Shown here piece after piece: positions 8,177-16,012 of a stretch of DNA of 64,000 nucleotides (its first letter is position 1; the number at the start of each line of letters is the position of its first letter). The stretch is taken from positions 124,001 through 188,000 of the forward strand of contig NZ_JGZP01000014.1 of the NCBI RefSeq assembly GCF_000741785.1, written 5' to 3'. The stretch is from Bifidobacterium stellenboschense (GTDB lineage: Bacteria; Actinomycetota; Actinomycetes; Actinomycetales; Bifidobacteriaceae). The position numbers and the translations under genes are program-made. The notes beneath the pieces were generated by a model. It worked only from the letters and a program-made list of their open reading frames with translations, had not been told where the DNA came from and searched no databases.

Positions 8177-8624
8177 GTTTCTCGTACCCGTCCTTTGTAT
8201 GTCGTTTTCTCTCGCATCGCGCACATGGCCGGGCCCGCGGACGGGCGGTGCGGCGGGCGCACGATGAACCTCAGTCAAGTGTACTAGGGGATAGGAAGAA
8301 GGCGGGTTGTCTCGTGGGGCGGCAGCGGGGTGGTTGCGAGCGGGGTCGCGGGGGTGGTTGCGGGTCGGCTGCGGAGACCGCGGCGGTTGCGGCGGTTGCG
8401 AGAGGTACGGGGGATATGGGGGATGCGGGTGGGCTGCAGGAGCGGCTGCGGGGCGGATATGGTGCGGAAACGAGAAGGAGGTCGTGGAACCGGTTGGGTT
8501 CCACGACCTCCTTCATCGACGGTCGGTGTGTGCGTGCGCTACCGGCCGTCGTGCGCGTTATCGGCGTGCACCGGCCATCGCGGATCGGTCGCGCGTGACG
8601 GCCGATGTCACTACATGACCGATG
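8177..8624. other. Spacer with G-rich low-complexity stretch and a strong hairpin
   Basis: No gene. About 8310-8450 is a purine-biased (GCGGNTGCGG)-like low-complexity tract. A strong hairpin lies at 8475-8513. It must contain the prs promoter next to 8176. Confidence 0.5.
8475..8513 (-). terminator. Perfect 17-bp stem hairpin after the zinc-ribbon gene
   Basis: AAGGAGGTCGTGGAACC pairs perfectly with GGTTCCACGACCTCCTT across a five-base loop. It lies about 110 bases past the end of the minus-strand zinc-ribbon gene. It lacks a T-run. One arm carries a full Shine-Dalgarno (AAGGAGGT), the other its complement. Confidence 0.6.
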
Positions 8625-10667
8625 TCACTGGCGCGGCGGCAGCGGCAGGCTCGGACCGCCCTGCTGGCCGTACTGCTGCGGCTGCTGCGATGCCGGTGCG
8701 GCGGGAGCCGCCGGGGCGCCGTAGCCGGGCTGCGCGCCGTACTGCGGCGCGGCAGGTGCCGGGGCGGCCGGAGCAGCACCGTACTGCGGCTGCTGACCGT
8801 AGGCCGGCTGGGCGGCGGGCGCGGCGCCCGGAATCGGCGGGACCGCGGCGGACTGCGGACCGTTCGCCGCGAACTGCGCCTGAGCCGCGGCGGCCTGCGC
8901 CTGCGCGGCGGCGCGCACCTTGGCGGCCTGTTCCTTCGCGGCCTGCGCGGCAGCCAGAGCGGAGGCGGACGGCACTCCGGAGGACGGGTACTTCTTGAAC
9001 CAGCGGCCGTTGCAGCCGGCCACGTAGTCGACGACCTCCTGCGGCGTGGGCTGGACGGTGCCGCCGGCGAACAGCTTCCACACGCCCTGCATCGACATGA
9101 TCACGGACGGGCCGAACGAGTTCGCCACGGCCTCGACCAGATACGCCCAAATGCCCATCACGAGGAAGTACCAGAGCGCGGGGCCGATGGTCACGGCGCC
9201 CTTGGACGAATCGTCGCTATAGCTGAGCGTCACGGTGCAGAACAGGATGCCGGCGATCAGCCAGAACACCATGACGGCGACGGGCATCTTCCAGCTGTGG
9301 CCCCACCCCTTGAACGCCGGATCGTACAGATTGCGGGCGGAGGCGCGCAGCGCCACGTAGAACAGGAGCACGAGAATCACCAGGAACAGCACCCACACGA
9401 TCCACGGCTTCATGATCGCGTCGATGGGAAGCTTCTTGCCGAACAGGCTCACGTTGATCGGCAGCTGGCTCGGAATCGACAACGTGATCGCGCCGAACGT
9501 GCTGATGACGAACAGCCACGTGCCGAGCATCAATGCCATGATCGGGAAGAACAGGATCAGCTGGCCGGTATTCGTCTTGAAGGTCGCGATGAGCAGGATG
9601 ACGATGCCCATGATGGTGATGAGCGCGATCTGCAGGTTCACCACCTCGATGAACGAGCGGACGAATCCGCGGGTGCGGTGGTGCCAGCGCCACGCGGCCG
9701 TGAACACGTTCGTGGAGTCGGGGGCGTACTGCGCGAGCATGTAGCCGAATCCCGCGCCGAGGAACGTCAGCAGGAACATCATCAGGAACGTGCGGAACGT
9801 GCCGGCGGAGAAATAGCCGCGCAGCTCATCGCCGACGCCGAGCGGCGCGCGGAAGATGGCTGCGATGAGGGTGAACACCGCGGCGGCGACCACGCCGGAG
9901 AGCGCCGAGCTGATGATTCCCGCCCACTTGAAGCGAATCGCTCCCTTGCGGGCCAGCAGATACGCGCCGAACGCGGCGCCGATGATTAGCGCGATGCCGG
10001 TCAGTCCCAGAGGAATCGACACGGCGGCCTCGGCGGAAGTGGAGCCGGCTTCCGCGGCCTGAGGGGCGACGCTTCCGGAGATACCGAACGCGACGTTGAG
10101 CAGCAGATAGTGGAAGAAGTTGGGACCATCCACGCCCACGAACTCGCCGAACGGGTTGTAGGAGGAGCTGAGTCCGTTGAACAGGGACATGCCGGATTCC
10201 TCGCTGGCGGAGGTCATCTGCGTGAAGGCGATCGCCGGGAAGATGGAGAACACGATCGCGGCGAGCAGGCCGAAACCGGCGGATGCGAAGATCGCCTGGA
10301 TGTTGCGCGGGCTGACCATCTCCTTGACCAACGGGTCGGCGGTGATCGGCTGGACGTTGATCGGAGTGGCGCCGGACGGCGTGCCGTTCACTCCGGGAGC
10401 GGCCATCGGCTGCGACGGGGCGGCGCCGGCGGACGGCGAGAACTGGCGGGCCGACGGCGTGGCCTGCGGCATCTGCACGCCGGGCGCCGGGGCGGCGCCG
10501 CGCTGGCCGATGACGGTCGCGTCATAGGAGGGCTGGTTGGACTGGGCGGCGGCCGGCTGCTGGGCTCGGCCCGGCTGCGCCGCGTTGGCGGCGGCGATCG
10601 CCTGGCCGCACGCGGGGCAGAATTTCGCCCCTTCGCGCACGCCCGCTCCGCAATGAGGACAGAACAT
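8625..10667 (-). CDS. Zinc-ribbon multi-pass membrane protein
   Basis: 680 residues. The N-terminus is a zinc ribbon (CPHCG...CPACG, residues 3-21), followed by a Gln/Pro/Ala-rich linker to about 115. Seven or more hydrophobic segments follow between residues 125 and 510 (for example FGLLAAIVFSIFPAIAF and WIVWVLFLVILVLLFYVAL). The last ~100 residues are Ala/Gln/Pro/Tyr/Gly-rich low complexity (QYGAAPAAPAPAAPQYG-type). ATG 10667 is preceded by AGAAGGGAT. Zinc-ribbon plus membrane proteins of this layout are common in bifidobacteria and firmicutes and are usually unassigned. A sensing or envelope role is only inferred. It sits between prs and the ribosomal operon, transcribed towards prs. Confidence 0.85.
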   Translation of the reverse strand: MFCPHCGAGVREGAKFCPACGQAIAAANAAQPGRAQQPAAAQSNQPSYDATVIGQRGAAPAPGVQMPQATPSARQFSPSAGAAPSQPMAAPGVNGTPSGATPINVQPITADPLVKEMVSPRNIQAIFASAGFGLLAAIVFSIFPAIAFTQMTSASEESGMSLFNGLSSSYNPFGEFVGVDGPNFFHYLLLNVAFGISGSVAPQAAEAGSTSAEAAVSIPLGLTGIALIIGAAFGAYLLARKGAIRFKWAGIISSALSGVVAAAVFTLIAAIFRAPLGVGDELRGYFSAGTFRTFLMMFLLTFLGAGFGYMLAQYAPDSTNVFTAAWRWHHRTRGFVRSFIEVVNLQIALITIMGIVILLIATFKTNTGQLILFFPIMALMLGTWLFVISTFGAITLSIPSQLPINVSLFGKKLPIDAIMKPWIVWVLFLVILVLLFYVALRASARNLYDPAFKGWGHSWKMPVAVMVFWLIAGILFCTVTLSYSDDSSKGAVTIGPALWYFLVMGIWAYLVEAVANSFGPSVIMSMQGVWKLFAGGTVQPTPQEVVDYVAGCNGRWFKKYPSSGVPSASALAAAQAAKEQAAKVRAAAQAQAAAAQAQFAANGPQSAAVPPIPGAAPAAQPAYGQQPQYGAAPAAPAPAAPQYGAQPGYGAPAAPAAPASQQPQQYGQQGGPSLPLPPRQ

Positions 10668-11035
10668 GAGAATCCCTTCTTTCTGCTCGGCTTCTCTGGT
10701 CGATAGTCCTTTATTCTAGTGGTGTTTGCCGGAGGTGGGGAAGATGCCCGTTCCGTGGGCGGTTCGGGGGAGTGTGGAACGGTGTGGGCGGCGTGCGGGC
10801 GGGCGTGCGGTGATGCGTGAAGCCGGGCGTGTGGCTGGCGTGTGGCGATGCGTGCGGCTGGCGTGTGGCGCAGCCGTGCTGTCGCGGCTCGGCGTTACCC
10901 TTGTGAGGTTGCTTTGTTGGGGTCATAGGCGTGTTCGGCATATCGTCGCGCGCGCATGCGACCCGGATGATGCAGCACGCATACACACTCCTGCCACGGA
11001 AGGTCCGTGGCCACATAGTCCGAAGGAGGTGGGTG
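10668..11035. promoter_or_regulatory. Divergent promoter region; rpsF leader
   Basis: Separates the zinc-ribbon gene from rpsF. A short hairpin GCCACGGA-AGG-TCCGTGGC (10993-11011) lies just before the rpsF ribosome site and is followed by AGTCCGAAGGAGG. S6 operons in other bacteria carry S6:S18-binding leaders with a conserved CCG, so an autoregulatory role is possible but not shown. Confidence 0.4.
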
Positions 11036-11332
11036 ATGTCTGCGCATAAGTACGAACTGATGTTCATCGCCGATCCTGAGCTGAATGAGCGTGATCTCAA
11101 GAAGCTGACCGAGCAGTACCTCGAGCTGGTCACCAAGGAAGGCGGTTCCGTCGATGAGCCCGATTTCTGGGGCCGTCGCAAGCTCGCCTACGAGATCAAC
11201 GGCAAGACCGAAGGCAACTACGTCGTGGTGACCTACGCCGCCGAGCCCGCTACCAGCGATGAGCTCGACCGTGTCCTCAACCTCAACGAATCCGTGATCC
11301 GTACGAAGATCCTTCGTAAGGACGTCAAGTAA
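11036..11332 (+). CDS. rpsF: 30S ribosomal protein S6
   Basis: 98 residues, a normal length. The YELMFIADPELNERD start, the WGRRKLAYEINGKTEGNYVVVTY core and the LNLNESVIRTKILR end are all family hallmarks. S6 binds 16S rRNA with S18 in the platform of the small subunit. ATG 11036 is chosen for its strong AAGGAGG seven to eight bases upstream. The gene leads the conserved rpsF-ssb-rpsR-rplI operon, so it is transcribed with replication and translation partners. Confidence 0.98.
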   Translation: MSAHKYELMFIADPELNERDLKKLTEQYLELVTKEGGSVDEPDFWGRRKLAYEINGKTEGNYVVVTYAAEPATSDELDRVLNLNESVIRTKILRKDVK

Positions 11333-11445
11333 GCGTTTGAAGTCGACCGACTCCCGCGGCGGAACCTCGCCGCGCGGGGACGGACGCAAACAAGTGTCGA
11401 AATGCCGAGGCGCCGGAACGGCGCTGACGTAGGAAGGCGGCCATC

Positions 11446-12144
11446 ATGGCAGGCGAAACCACGATCACCATCGTCGGCAACCTCACCGCGGATCCGGAAC
11501 TGCGCACCATCGGTTCCGGCGCGACCGTGGCGAGCTTCACCATCGCGTCGACGCCGCGCACGTACAACCGCCAGTCCGGCCAGTTCGAGGACGGACAGGC
11601 GCTGTTCATGCGCTGCTCCGCATGGCGTGACCTCGCGCAGCATTGCGCGCAGTCCCTGCACAAGGGCATGCGTGTGATTGCGCAGGGTCGCCTCCAGCAG
11701 CGCTCCTACCAGGCGAATGACGGATCCAACCGCACCGTCGTCGAGATGACGGTCGACGAGATCGGCCCGTCGCTGCGTTACGCCACCGCCGAAGTGACCC
11801 GCCAGTCGTCCGGCAACGGCGGCTTCGCAGGCCGCAATCAGGGCGGCTACGGCGGCAACGGCGGTGGTAACGGCTACGGCCAGAACGGCGGTGGTTACGG
11901 CCAGAACGGCGGTAACGGCGGTTATGGCAACGGTAACGGCGGCAATGGCGGCGGCTACTCGGGTGGCAGCGGCTACCAGGGTGGCGGTTCCAGCTTCGGC
12001 GGCGGCCAATCCGGCGCGCCCGCGGGCGGACAGCAGCCTGCCGCGGATCCGTGGAGCAGCGGCTCCGACTCGGGCAACAGCTTCTCCACGTTCGGCGGCT
12101 CCTCCGATTTCGGCGGCGGCTCCGACGACGATCCGGAGTTCTGA
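11446..12144 (+). CDS. ssb: Single-stranded DNA-binding protein
   Basis: 232 residues. The OB-fold domain (about 1-110) has the [15 protein letters not shown] and [17 protein letters not shown] segments typical of SSB. A long Gly/Asn/Tyr-rich flexible linker (about 120-195) and the acidic tip DDDPEF follow. The tip recruits replication and repair enzymes. It coats single-stranded DNA during replication, recombination and repair. GGAAGG precedes ATG 11446. It sits second in the rpsF-ssb-rpsR-rplI operon. The linker is glycine-richer than in proteobacteria, as usual in actinobacteria. Confidence 0.98.
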   Translation: MAGETTITIVGNLTADPELRTIGSGATVASFTIASTPRTYNRQSGQFEDGQALFMRCSAWRDLAQHCAQSLHKGMRVIAQGRLQQRSYQANDGSNRTVVEMTVDEIGPSLRYATAEVTRQSSGNGGFAGRNQGGYGGNGGGNGYGQNGGGYGQNGGNGGYGNGNGGNGGGYSGGSGYQGGGSSFGGGQSGAPAGGQQPAADPWSSGSDSGNSFSTFGGSSDFGGGSDDDPEF

Positions 12145-12311
12145 GTCCCGTCCGGGCACATTCCCGCTCATCGACGCATAACGACACATAACGTAACGAC
12201 GCACACGGTCTGCACGACCGCACGATCCGCGCGATGCCGGCGGACGATCGATTCCGATCACAGCCGGCCGCGCCAAGCGAAACACATCACATCGTAAACA
12301 AGGAGAACATC

Positions 12312-12560
12312 ATGTCCCGCAAGAGGCCGCAACCGCCGGTCAAGCCGTTCAAGAAGAAGCCGAACCCGCTGAAGGCGGCGAAGGTCACCGAGATCGATTA
12401 CAAGGACGTCGCGCTGCTGCGCAAGTTCATCTCCGATCGCGGCAAGATCCGTTCCCGTCGCATCACCGGCGTGACCGTGCAGGAACAGCGCAAGATCTCC
12501 AAGGCGATCAAGAACGCCCGCGAGATGGCCCTGCTGCCGTACGCCACTTCCGGCCGCTGA
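12312..12560 (+). CDS. rpsR: 30S ribosomal protein S18
   Basis: 82 residues. The basic N-terminus ([19 protein letters not shown]) precedes the conserved [18 protein letters not shown] and [22 protein letters not shown] blocks. No zinc-binding cysteines are present, i.e. the C-minus form. It pairs with S6 on 16S rRNA. AAGGAG lies just before ATG 12312. The in-frame ATG at 12234 would add unrelated residues and lacks a ribosome site. Confidence 0.97.
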   Translation: MSRKRPQPPVKPFKKKPNPLKAAKVTEIDYKDVALLRKFISDRGKIRSRRITGVTVQEQRKISKAIKNAREMALLPYATSGR

Positions 12561-12579
12561 GTTCTAGGAGGCATCTGAA

Positions 12580-13026
12580 ATGGCTGAAACCAAGGTTATT
12601 CTCACCAAGACCGTCGCGAACCTCGGCCACTCCGGTGACGTCGTCACCGTCAAGGCCGGCTACGCCCGCAACTACCTGCTCCCGCAGAAGCTCGCCTTCG
12701 CGTGGAACAAGGGCGCTGAGGCCCAGATCGTCGCCATGAAGCGCGCCCGTCTGGCCCAGGCCGTCGCCACCCGTGAAGACGCCGTCGCCGCCAAGGAGGC
12801 CATCGAGGGTTCCGCCGTCGAGATCGCCGCCAAGGTGTCCGAGTCCGGCAAGCTGTTCGGTGGCATCTCCAAGGAAGCCATCGCCATGGCGCTGCTCGAC
12901 AAGGCCCCGGTCGACCCGAAGGCTATCACCGTCGAGACCATCAAGACCACCGGCGAATTCCCGGCCACGGTCCAGCTCCACCCGGAGATCTCCGCGAACT
13001 TCTTCGTGAAGGTCGTCGCCGAGTGA
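12580..13026 (+). CDS. rplI: 50S ribosomal protein L9
   Basis: 148 residues, the usual length. The N-terminal 23S rRNA-binding domain carries [24 protein letters not shown] with the hallmark GYARNYL, joined by a long helix to the C-terminal domain ([13 protein letters not shown]). AGGAGG lies upstream of ATG 12580. It is the last gene of the rpsF operon and is followed by a strong hairpin about 110 bases later. Confidence 0.98.
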   Translation: MAETKVILTKTVANLGHSGDVVTVKAGYARNYLLPQKLAFAWNKGAEAQIVAMKRARLAQAVATREDAVAAKEAIEGSAVEIAAKVSESGKLFGGISKEAIAMALLDKAPVDPKAITVETIKTTGEFPATVQLHPEISANFFVKVVAE

Positions 13027-13138
13027 CGTTTCCGGCGGTGGTCATCGGGTGAGTTATCGATGGTCGCCGCCGGCCCCCATCAGACTGACTTGATCTGATT
13101 GAAGTCAGTGAAGTCATTGAAGTCTGAGCTTAAGCACT

Positions 13139-13190
13139 GAGAACCCCGTGCCGCGCGTGAGTGTTGTTCACGCGGGGCACGGGGTTCTCG
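13139..13190 (+). terminator. Long hairpin after rplI
   Basis: GAGAACCCCGTGCC plus CGCGTGA pair with TCACGCG plus GGCACGGGGTTCTC, interrupted by a single G/G mismatch; the loop is seven bases. A likely end of the ribosomal operon, though without a T-run. Confidence 0.7.
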
Positions 13191-13194
13191 TATG

Positions 13195-13310
13195 TTGCGG
13201 GGTTGTGGTGTTGTGGTGTTGTGGTGTTGTGGTGTTGCGGATGGTGTGGGGCTGCGGATGTTGTGGGGCTGCGGATGTTGTGGGGCCACGGGATTGTGAT
13301 GCTGCGCTCG
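13195..13310 (+). repeat. Short tandem repeats (8 bp and 17 bp)
   Basis: Four to five GTTGTGGT units are followed by two to three copies of a 17-bp unit TGGGGCTGCGGATGTTG. Low-complexity, non-coding. Confidence 0.8.
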
Positions 13311-13321
13311 CTTGGGTTTGC

Positions 13322-13560
13322 GTCGGTTCCGTGCCAAGGTTGGCATGATGGCGATGCGTGGGACGGCCTTGGCGTCGGTTGCGTGCCATGGGTGGCGCGG
13401 AAACGACGCTCCGAAGGGGCTTTGTGTCAGTTCCGTGCCAAGGTTGGCGCGGTGGATACGCATAGGGTGGCTGTTGCGTCGGTTACGTGCCAGTAGTGGC
13501 GCGGGTGCGACGCTGGAAGGCTTGATTGCGGCTGTGTTGCACCAAGGCTGGCGCGGTTCC
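13322..13560 (+). repeat. 52-bp tandem repeat array
   Basis: Four full units start at 13322, 13374, 13426 and 13478, exactly 52 bp apart, with a partial fifth. Each begins GTCGGTTCCGTGCCAAGGTT or a close variant; the rest is variable. 52 is not a multiple of three, so it is not a protein repeat. No other gene lies in 13027-13949. Confidence 0.85.
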
Positions 13561-13882
13561 GACGGTATTGGCGCGGTTCCGACGGTTCCGCGCGGCTTCG
13601 GCTGTTCAGGTATGGCGACTTGGCGTGCCGGGGTGGGCTTGCGGTATGGGACCGCCGGGAGATGGAAGATGAGGCTGACCGAAATCGTGCTGTTCGAGGA
13701 CTCGGCATATGGAAGCATGGCTGTTGTGAGGCGCAATCGAAAAAACAGCTATGCCATCAGGCATCAATGTGATGATTATGTGAAGAGCGGTTCCTGAGGT
13801 GTCTGAGACGGATCGTGCGGGACGCACAGGCGGCGAATCGGCAAGTTTGAAAACGTTGGAATTCTGGGCGACACGCCGAGGG

Positions 13883-13910
13883 TTGCGTCGGAATCAAATA
13901 CGAGTATATT
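13883..13910 (+). promoter_or_regulatory. Promoter of tRNA-Lys
   Basis: TTGCGT (13883-13888) and TATATT (13905-13910) are separated by 16 bases, about 40 bases before the tRNA. Confidence 0.6.
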
Positions 13911-13949
13911 TATCACTCGTTGCAAGGAACACTTCAACAACTAACCAAC

Positions 13950-14023
13950 GCCCCTGTAGCTCAGTTGGTTAGAGCAGCTGACTCTTAATCAGCGTGTCCA
14001 GGGTTCGAATCCCTGCGGGGGCA
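13950..14023 (+). tRNA. tRNA-Lys (CTT)
   Basis: Cloverleaf of 74 bases. Acceptor GCCCCTG pairs with CGGGGGC, the D arm has AGCTCAGTTGGTTAGAGC, and the anticodon stem GCTGA/TCAGC holds loop CTCTTAA (anticodon CTT). The T arm is CCAGGGTTCGAATCCCTG. No CCA is encoded. Confidence 0.97.
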
Positions 14024-14028
14024 CAGAC

Positions 14029-14060
14029 AAGACCGGAATCGTAAGATTCCGGTCTTTTTG
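14029..14060 (+). terminator. Intrinsic terminator of tRNA-Lys
   Basis: AAGACCGGAATC-GTAA-GATTCCGGTCTT followed by TTT: a perfect 12-bp stem with GNRA-type loop and T-run. Confidence 0.93.
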
Positions 14061-14064
14061 TATT

Positions 14065-14517
14065 TTCAACCACCCTCAGTCGGACTCCGTCCGACAGCTC
14101 CCGCCAGCGGGAGCGAGCTATAGGAACCAAACGTGGTGTTTTAGAATTCCCGGGCGTGGTGCGGGTGCTGTCGCAGGACGGTTGATGGTTCTCACTGGTG
14201 GGAGCGAAAAGGGGTTGGTAATGTGTGCTCGTTTCAACCACCCTCAGTCGGACTCCGTCTGACAGCTCCCGCCAGCGGGAGCGGGAAGGGACGGCGTTGA
14301 AGACCTTCCCGGACTTCTCGCTGGTGAGAGCGGGGAGGGTGGGCGCTGACGGCCTTCCTGGACTTCGTTTGAGGCTCCTGTCGGAGGGGGCCGGAAGGTG
14401 GGATGACGGGGTTGGCCGGTTCATCCCTCGGCGTATGCTTGGCTCGTTTGTTTGTCTCCCGCCTTTCGGGCGGCCGCATCATCAATCCAGACAAGAACAA
14501 GAAGAAAAGAAGAAGCA
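14065..14517. repeat. Spacer with two near-identical family I elements
   Basis: Family I copies at 14070-14114 and 14237-14282 share CACCCTCAGTCGGACTCCGT and the CTCCCGCCAGCGGGAG stem. Fragments continue to about 14400. The rest upstream of the aquaglyceroporin is featureless apart from A-rich sequence before its start. Confidence 0.75.
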
Positions 14518-15249
14518 GTGGAATACTCCCTCTTTACCAAGCTGGCCGCCGAGTTCTTCGGCACCGCCATCCTGATGATCTTCGGCAACGGCTCCGTCGC
14601 CAACGTCGAGCTCAAGAACACGAAGGGCCACCACGCCGGCTGGCTCAACATCGCCATGGGCTACGGCTTCGGCGTCATGTTCCCGGTGCTCATGTTCGGA
14701 GCGGTCTCCGGCGCCCACATCAACCCGGCCATGACCCTCGCGCAGGCCATCAACGGCATGTTCCCGTGGAACGAGGTGCTGCCGTACATCATCGCGCAGC
14801 TGCTCGGCGCCGCGCTCGGCCAGTTCATCGTGTACCTCACGTACTACCCGCACTACAAGGACACCGATGACGCCGAGGCCATCCTCGCCACCTTCTGCAC
14901 CACCGACGCGGACAACAAGAAGCTCAACTACTTCCTCAACGAGATGTTCGGCACGCTCGTGCTCGTCTTCGGCGCGCTGTGCTGCCTGATGGACCCGTGG
15001 GGCGTGAAGGACCCGGCCGCCGCCGCGATCGTCGTCGGCTTCATCGTGTGGGGCCTCGTCACCTCCATGGGCGGCCCGACCGGCCCTGGCCTGAACCCGG
15101 CCCGCGACCTCATGCCGCGCGTCCTGCACGCCATCCTGCCGATCCCGTCCAAGGGCACGTCCCGTTGGAACGAGGCGTGGATTCCGGTCGTCGCCCCGAT
15201 CGTGGGCGCGATCGTCGGCGCCTGGCTGTTCAAGGCGTTCTTCGCGTGA
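14518..15249 (+). CDS. glpF: Glycerol facilitator / aquaglyceroporin (MIP family)
   Basis: 243 residues with six membrane helices and two pore half-helices. The first NPA box is HINPAMTLAQ (about residue 67), the second GLNPARDLMPR (about 190). The Asp after NPAR is the glycerol-facilitator signature rather than a strict aquaporin. It passively moves glycerol and small solutes across the membrane. GTG 14518 is preferred: the hydrophobic domain begins directly after it, and GAAGAAAAGAAGAAG, a weak ribosome site, precedes it. The upstream ATG at 14452 would add an odd hydrophilic lead. Single gene followed by a terminator. Confidence 0.9.
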   Translation: MEYSLFTKLAAEFFGTAILMIFGNGSVANVELKNTKGHHAGWLNIAMGYGFGVMFPVLMFGAVSGAHINPAMTLAQAINGMFPWNEVLPYIIAQLLGAALGQFIVYLTYYPHYKDTDDAEAILATFCTTDADNKKLNYFLNEMFGTLVLVFGALCCLMDPWGVKDPAAAAIVVGFIVWGLVTSMGGPTGPGLNPARDLMPRVLHAILPIPSKGTSRWNEAWIPVVAPIVGAIVGAWLFKAFFA

Positions 15250-15339
15250 CGAACAGCCTAGTGGGCTGTTCGCGGCAATGATCGGCGAAACGTCGCGAAC
15301 GCTGCATGAACAGGGCGTGACACGTAGTCGCACATAATA

Positions 15340-15386
15340 AAACCGGCCCGTCGGCTCCCGCGTATTGCGGGGCGACGGGCCGGTTT
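15340..15386 (+). terminator. Terminator of the glycerol facilitator gene
   Basis: AAACCGGCCCGTCG pairs with CGACGGGCCGGTTT; a small second hairpin-like loop lies inside. Followed by CGTTATG. Confidence 0.8.
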
Positions 15387-15479
15387 CGTTATGTGGTTTT
15401 CCCTCCTTCGGTCCGACTGCAGCGGGTGACTGAGGGGGCACCGGGAGTGGGGATGAAGCTACGTTCCAGCTATCTCTCC

Positions 15480-15701
15480 CCCAGTCAGCCTTCGGCTGAC
15501 AGCCCATCCTGTCTTGAGGTCAGCCTCCGGCTGGCTTTCTATTGGCTCGCCTGTCGGCTCGCACATCGCCTACAAACACCTCTGGCGTTTGCTTGATGGC
15601 GATGTCCCGTCAGAGGGGGCCGGAGATCCAAGCCGCCGGCTCGGGTGCCTCGATGCCCCCTCAGTCCGGCTTCGCCGGACAGCTCCCCCTGAAGGGGGCG
15701 C
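15480..15701 (+). repeat. Long (composite) and short family I elements
   Basis: 15480-15622 is a diverged copy of the ~145-bp composite element. It keeps the central phrase ATTGGCTCGCCTGTCGGCTC and GCGATGTCCCG. Two better-preserved copies lie inside pxpBC at 39627-39772 and 40545-40683. A standard family I element follows at 15655-15701. Both lie in the spacer between the glycerol facilitator and the copper ATPase, which has no gene. Confidence 0.8.
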
Positions 15702-15799
15702 AAAAGTTCTCGCTGGCATGCATGCACCATGCCAGCCTTGCAGTTTCCTCTGAAGGGGAACGCAAAGGACCGGGTGCCGGGGCTGAGGGTAGTGGGGGG

Positions 15800-16012
15800 T
15801 CAGTGCTCGAGGAAAATCTGGGGAGCCTTGGCGAAGTTGTTGGCGCAGTGCTCGCCGCAGAAGTAGTAGGTCTTGCCCTCGTACTCGCGGGTGATCGCGT
15901 CCGCGTTCACCGCGACCGTCATGCCGCACACCGGATCGGTGGCGGTCTCGCCCTCGGTGGGGGCGGCGTGGTGCATGGCCATGTGGTCGTGGTGCATGTG
16001 GTTCATTTCCAT
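15800..16012 (-). CDS. Possible separately translated YHS-domain metal-binding protein (internal start)
   Basis: Within the copper ATPase frame, an ATG at 16012 has AAGGAG seven bases upstream. It would give a 70-residue protein: MEMNHMHHDHMAMHH, then a YHS domain (CGM and CGEHC). Free-standing YHS proteins next to copper ATPases are known in actinobacteria. The strong internal ribosome site suggests this was, or still is, its own gene, joined to the ATPase by repeat-derived linker sequence. Alternatively the site is a relic. Confidence 0.45.
   Translation of the reverse strand: MEMNHMHHDHMAMHHAAPTEGETATDPVCGMTVAVNADAITREYEGKTYYFCGEHCANNFAKAPQIFLEH

Noticed and set aside
13148..13797. Frames across the 52-bp array
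   Set aside because: They are translations of non-codon-multiple tandem repeats.
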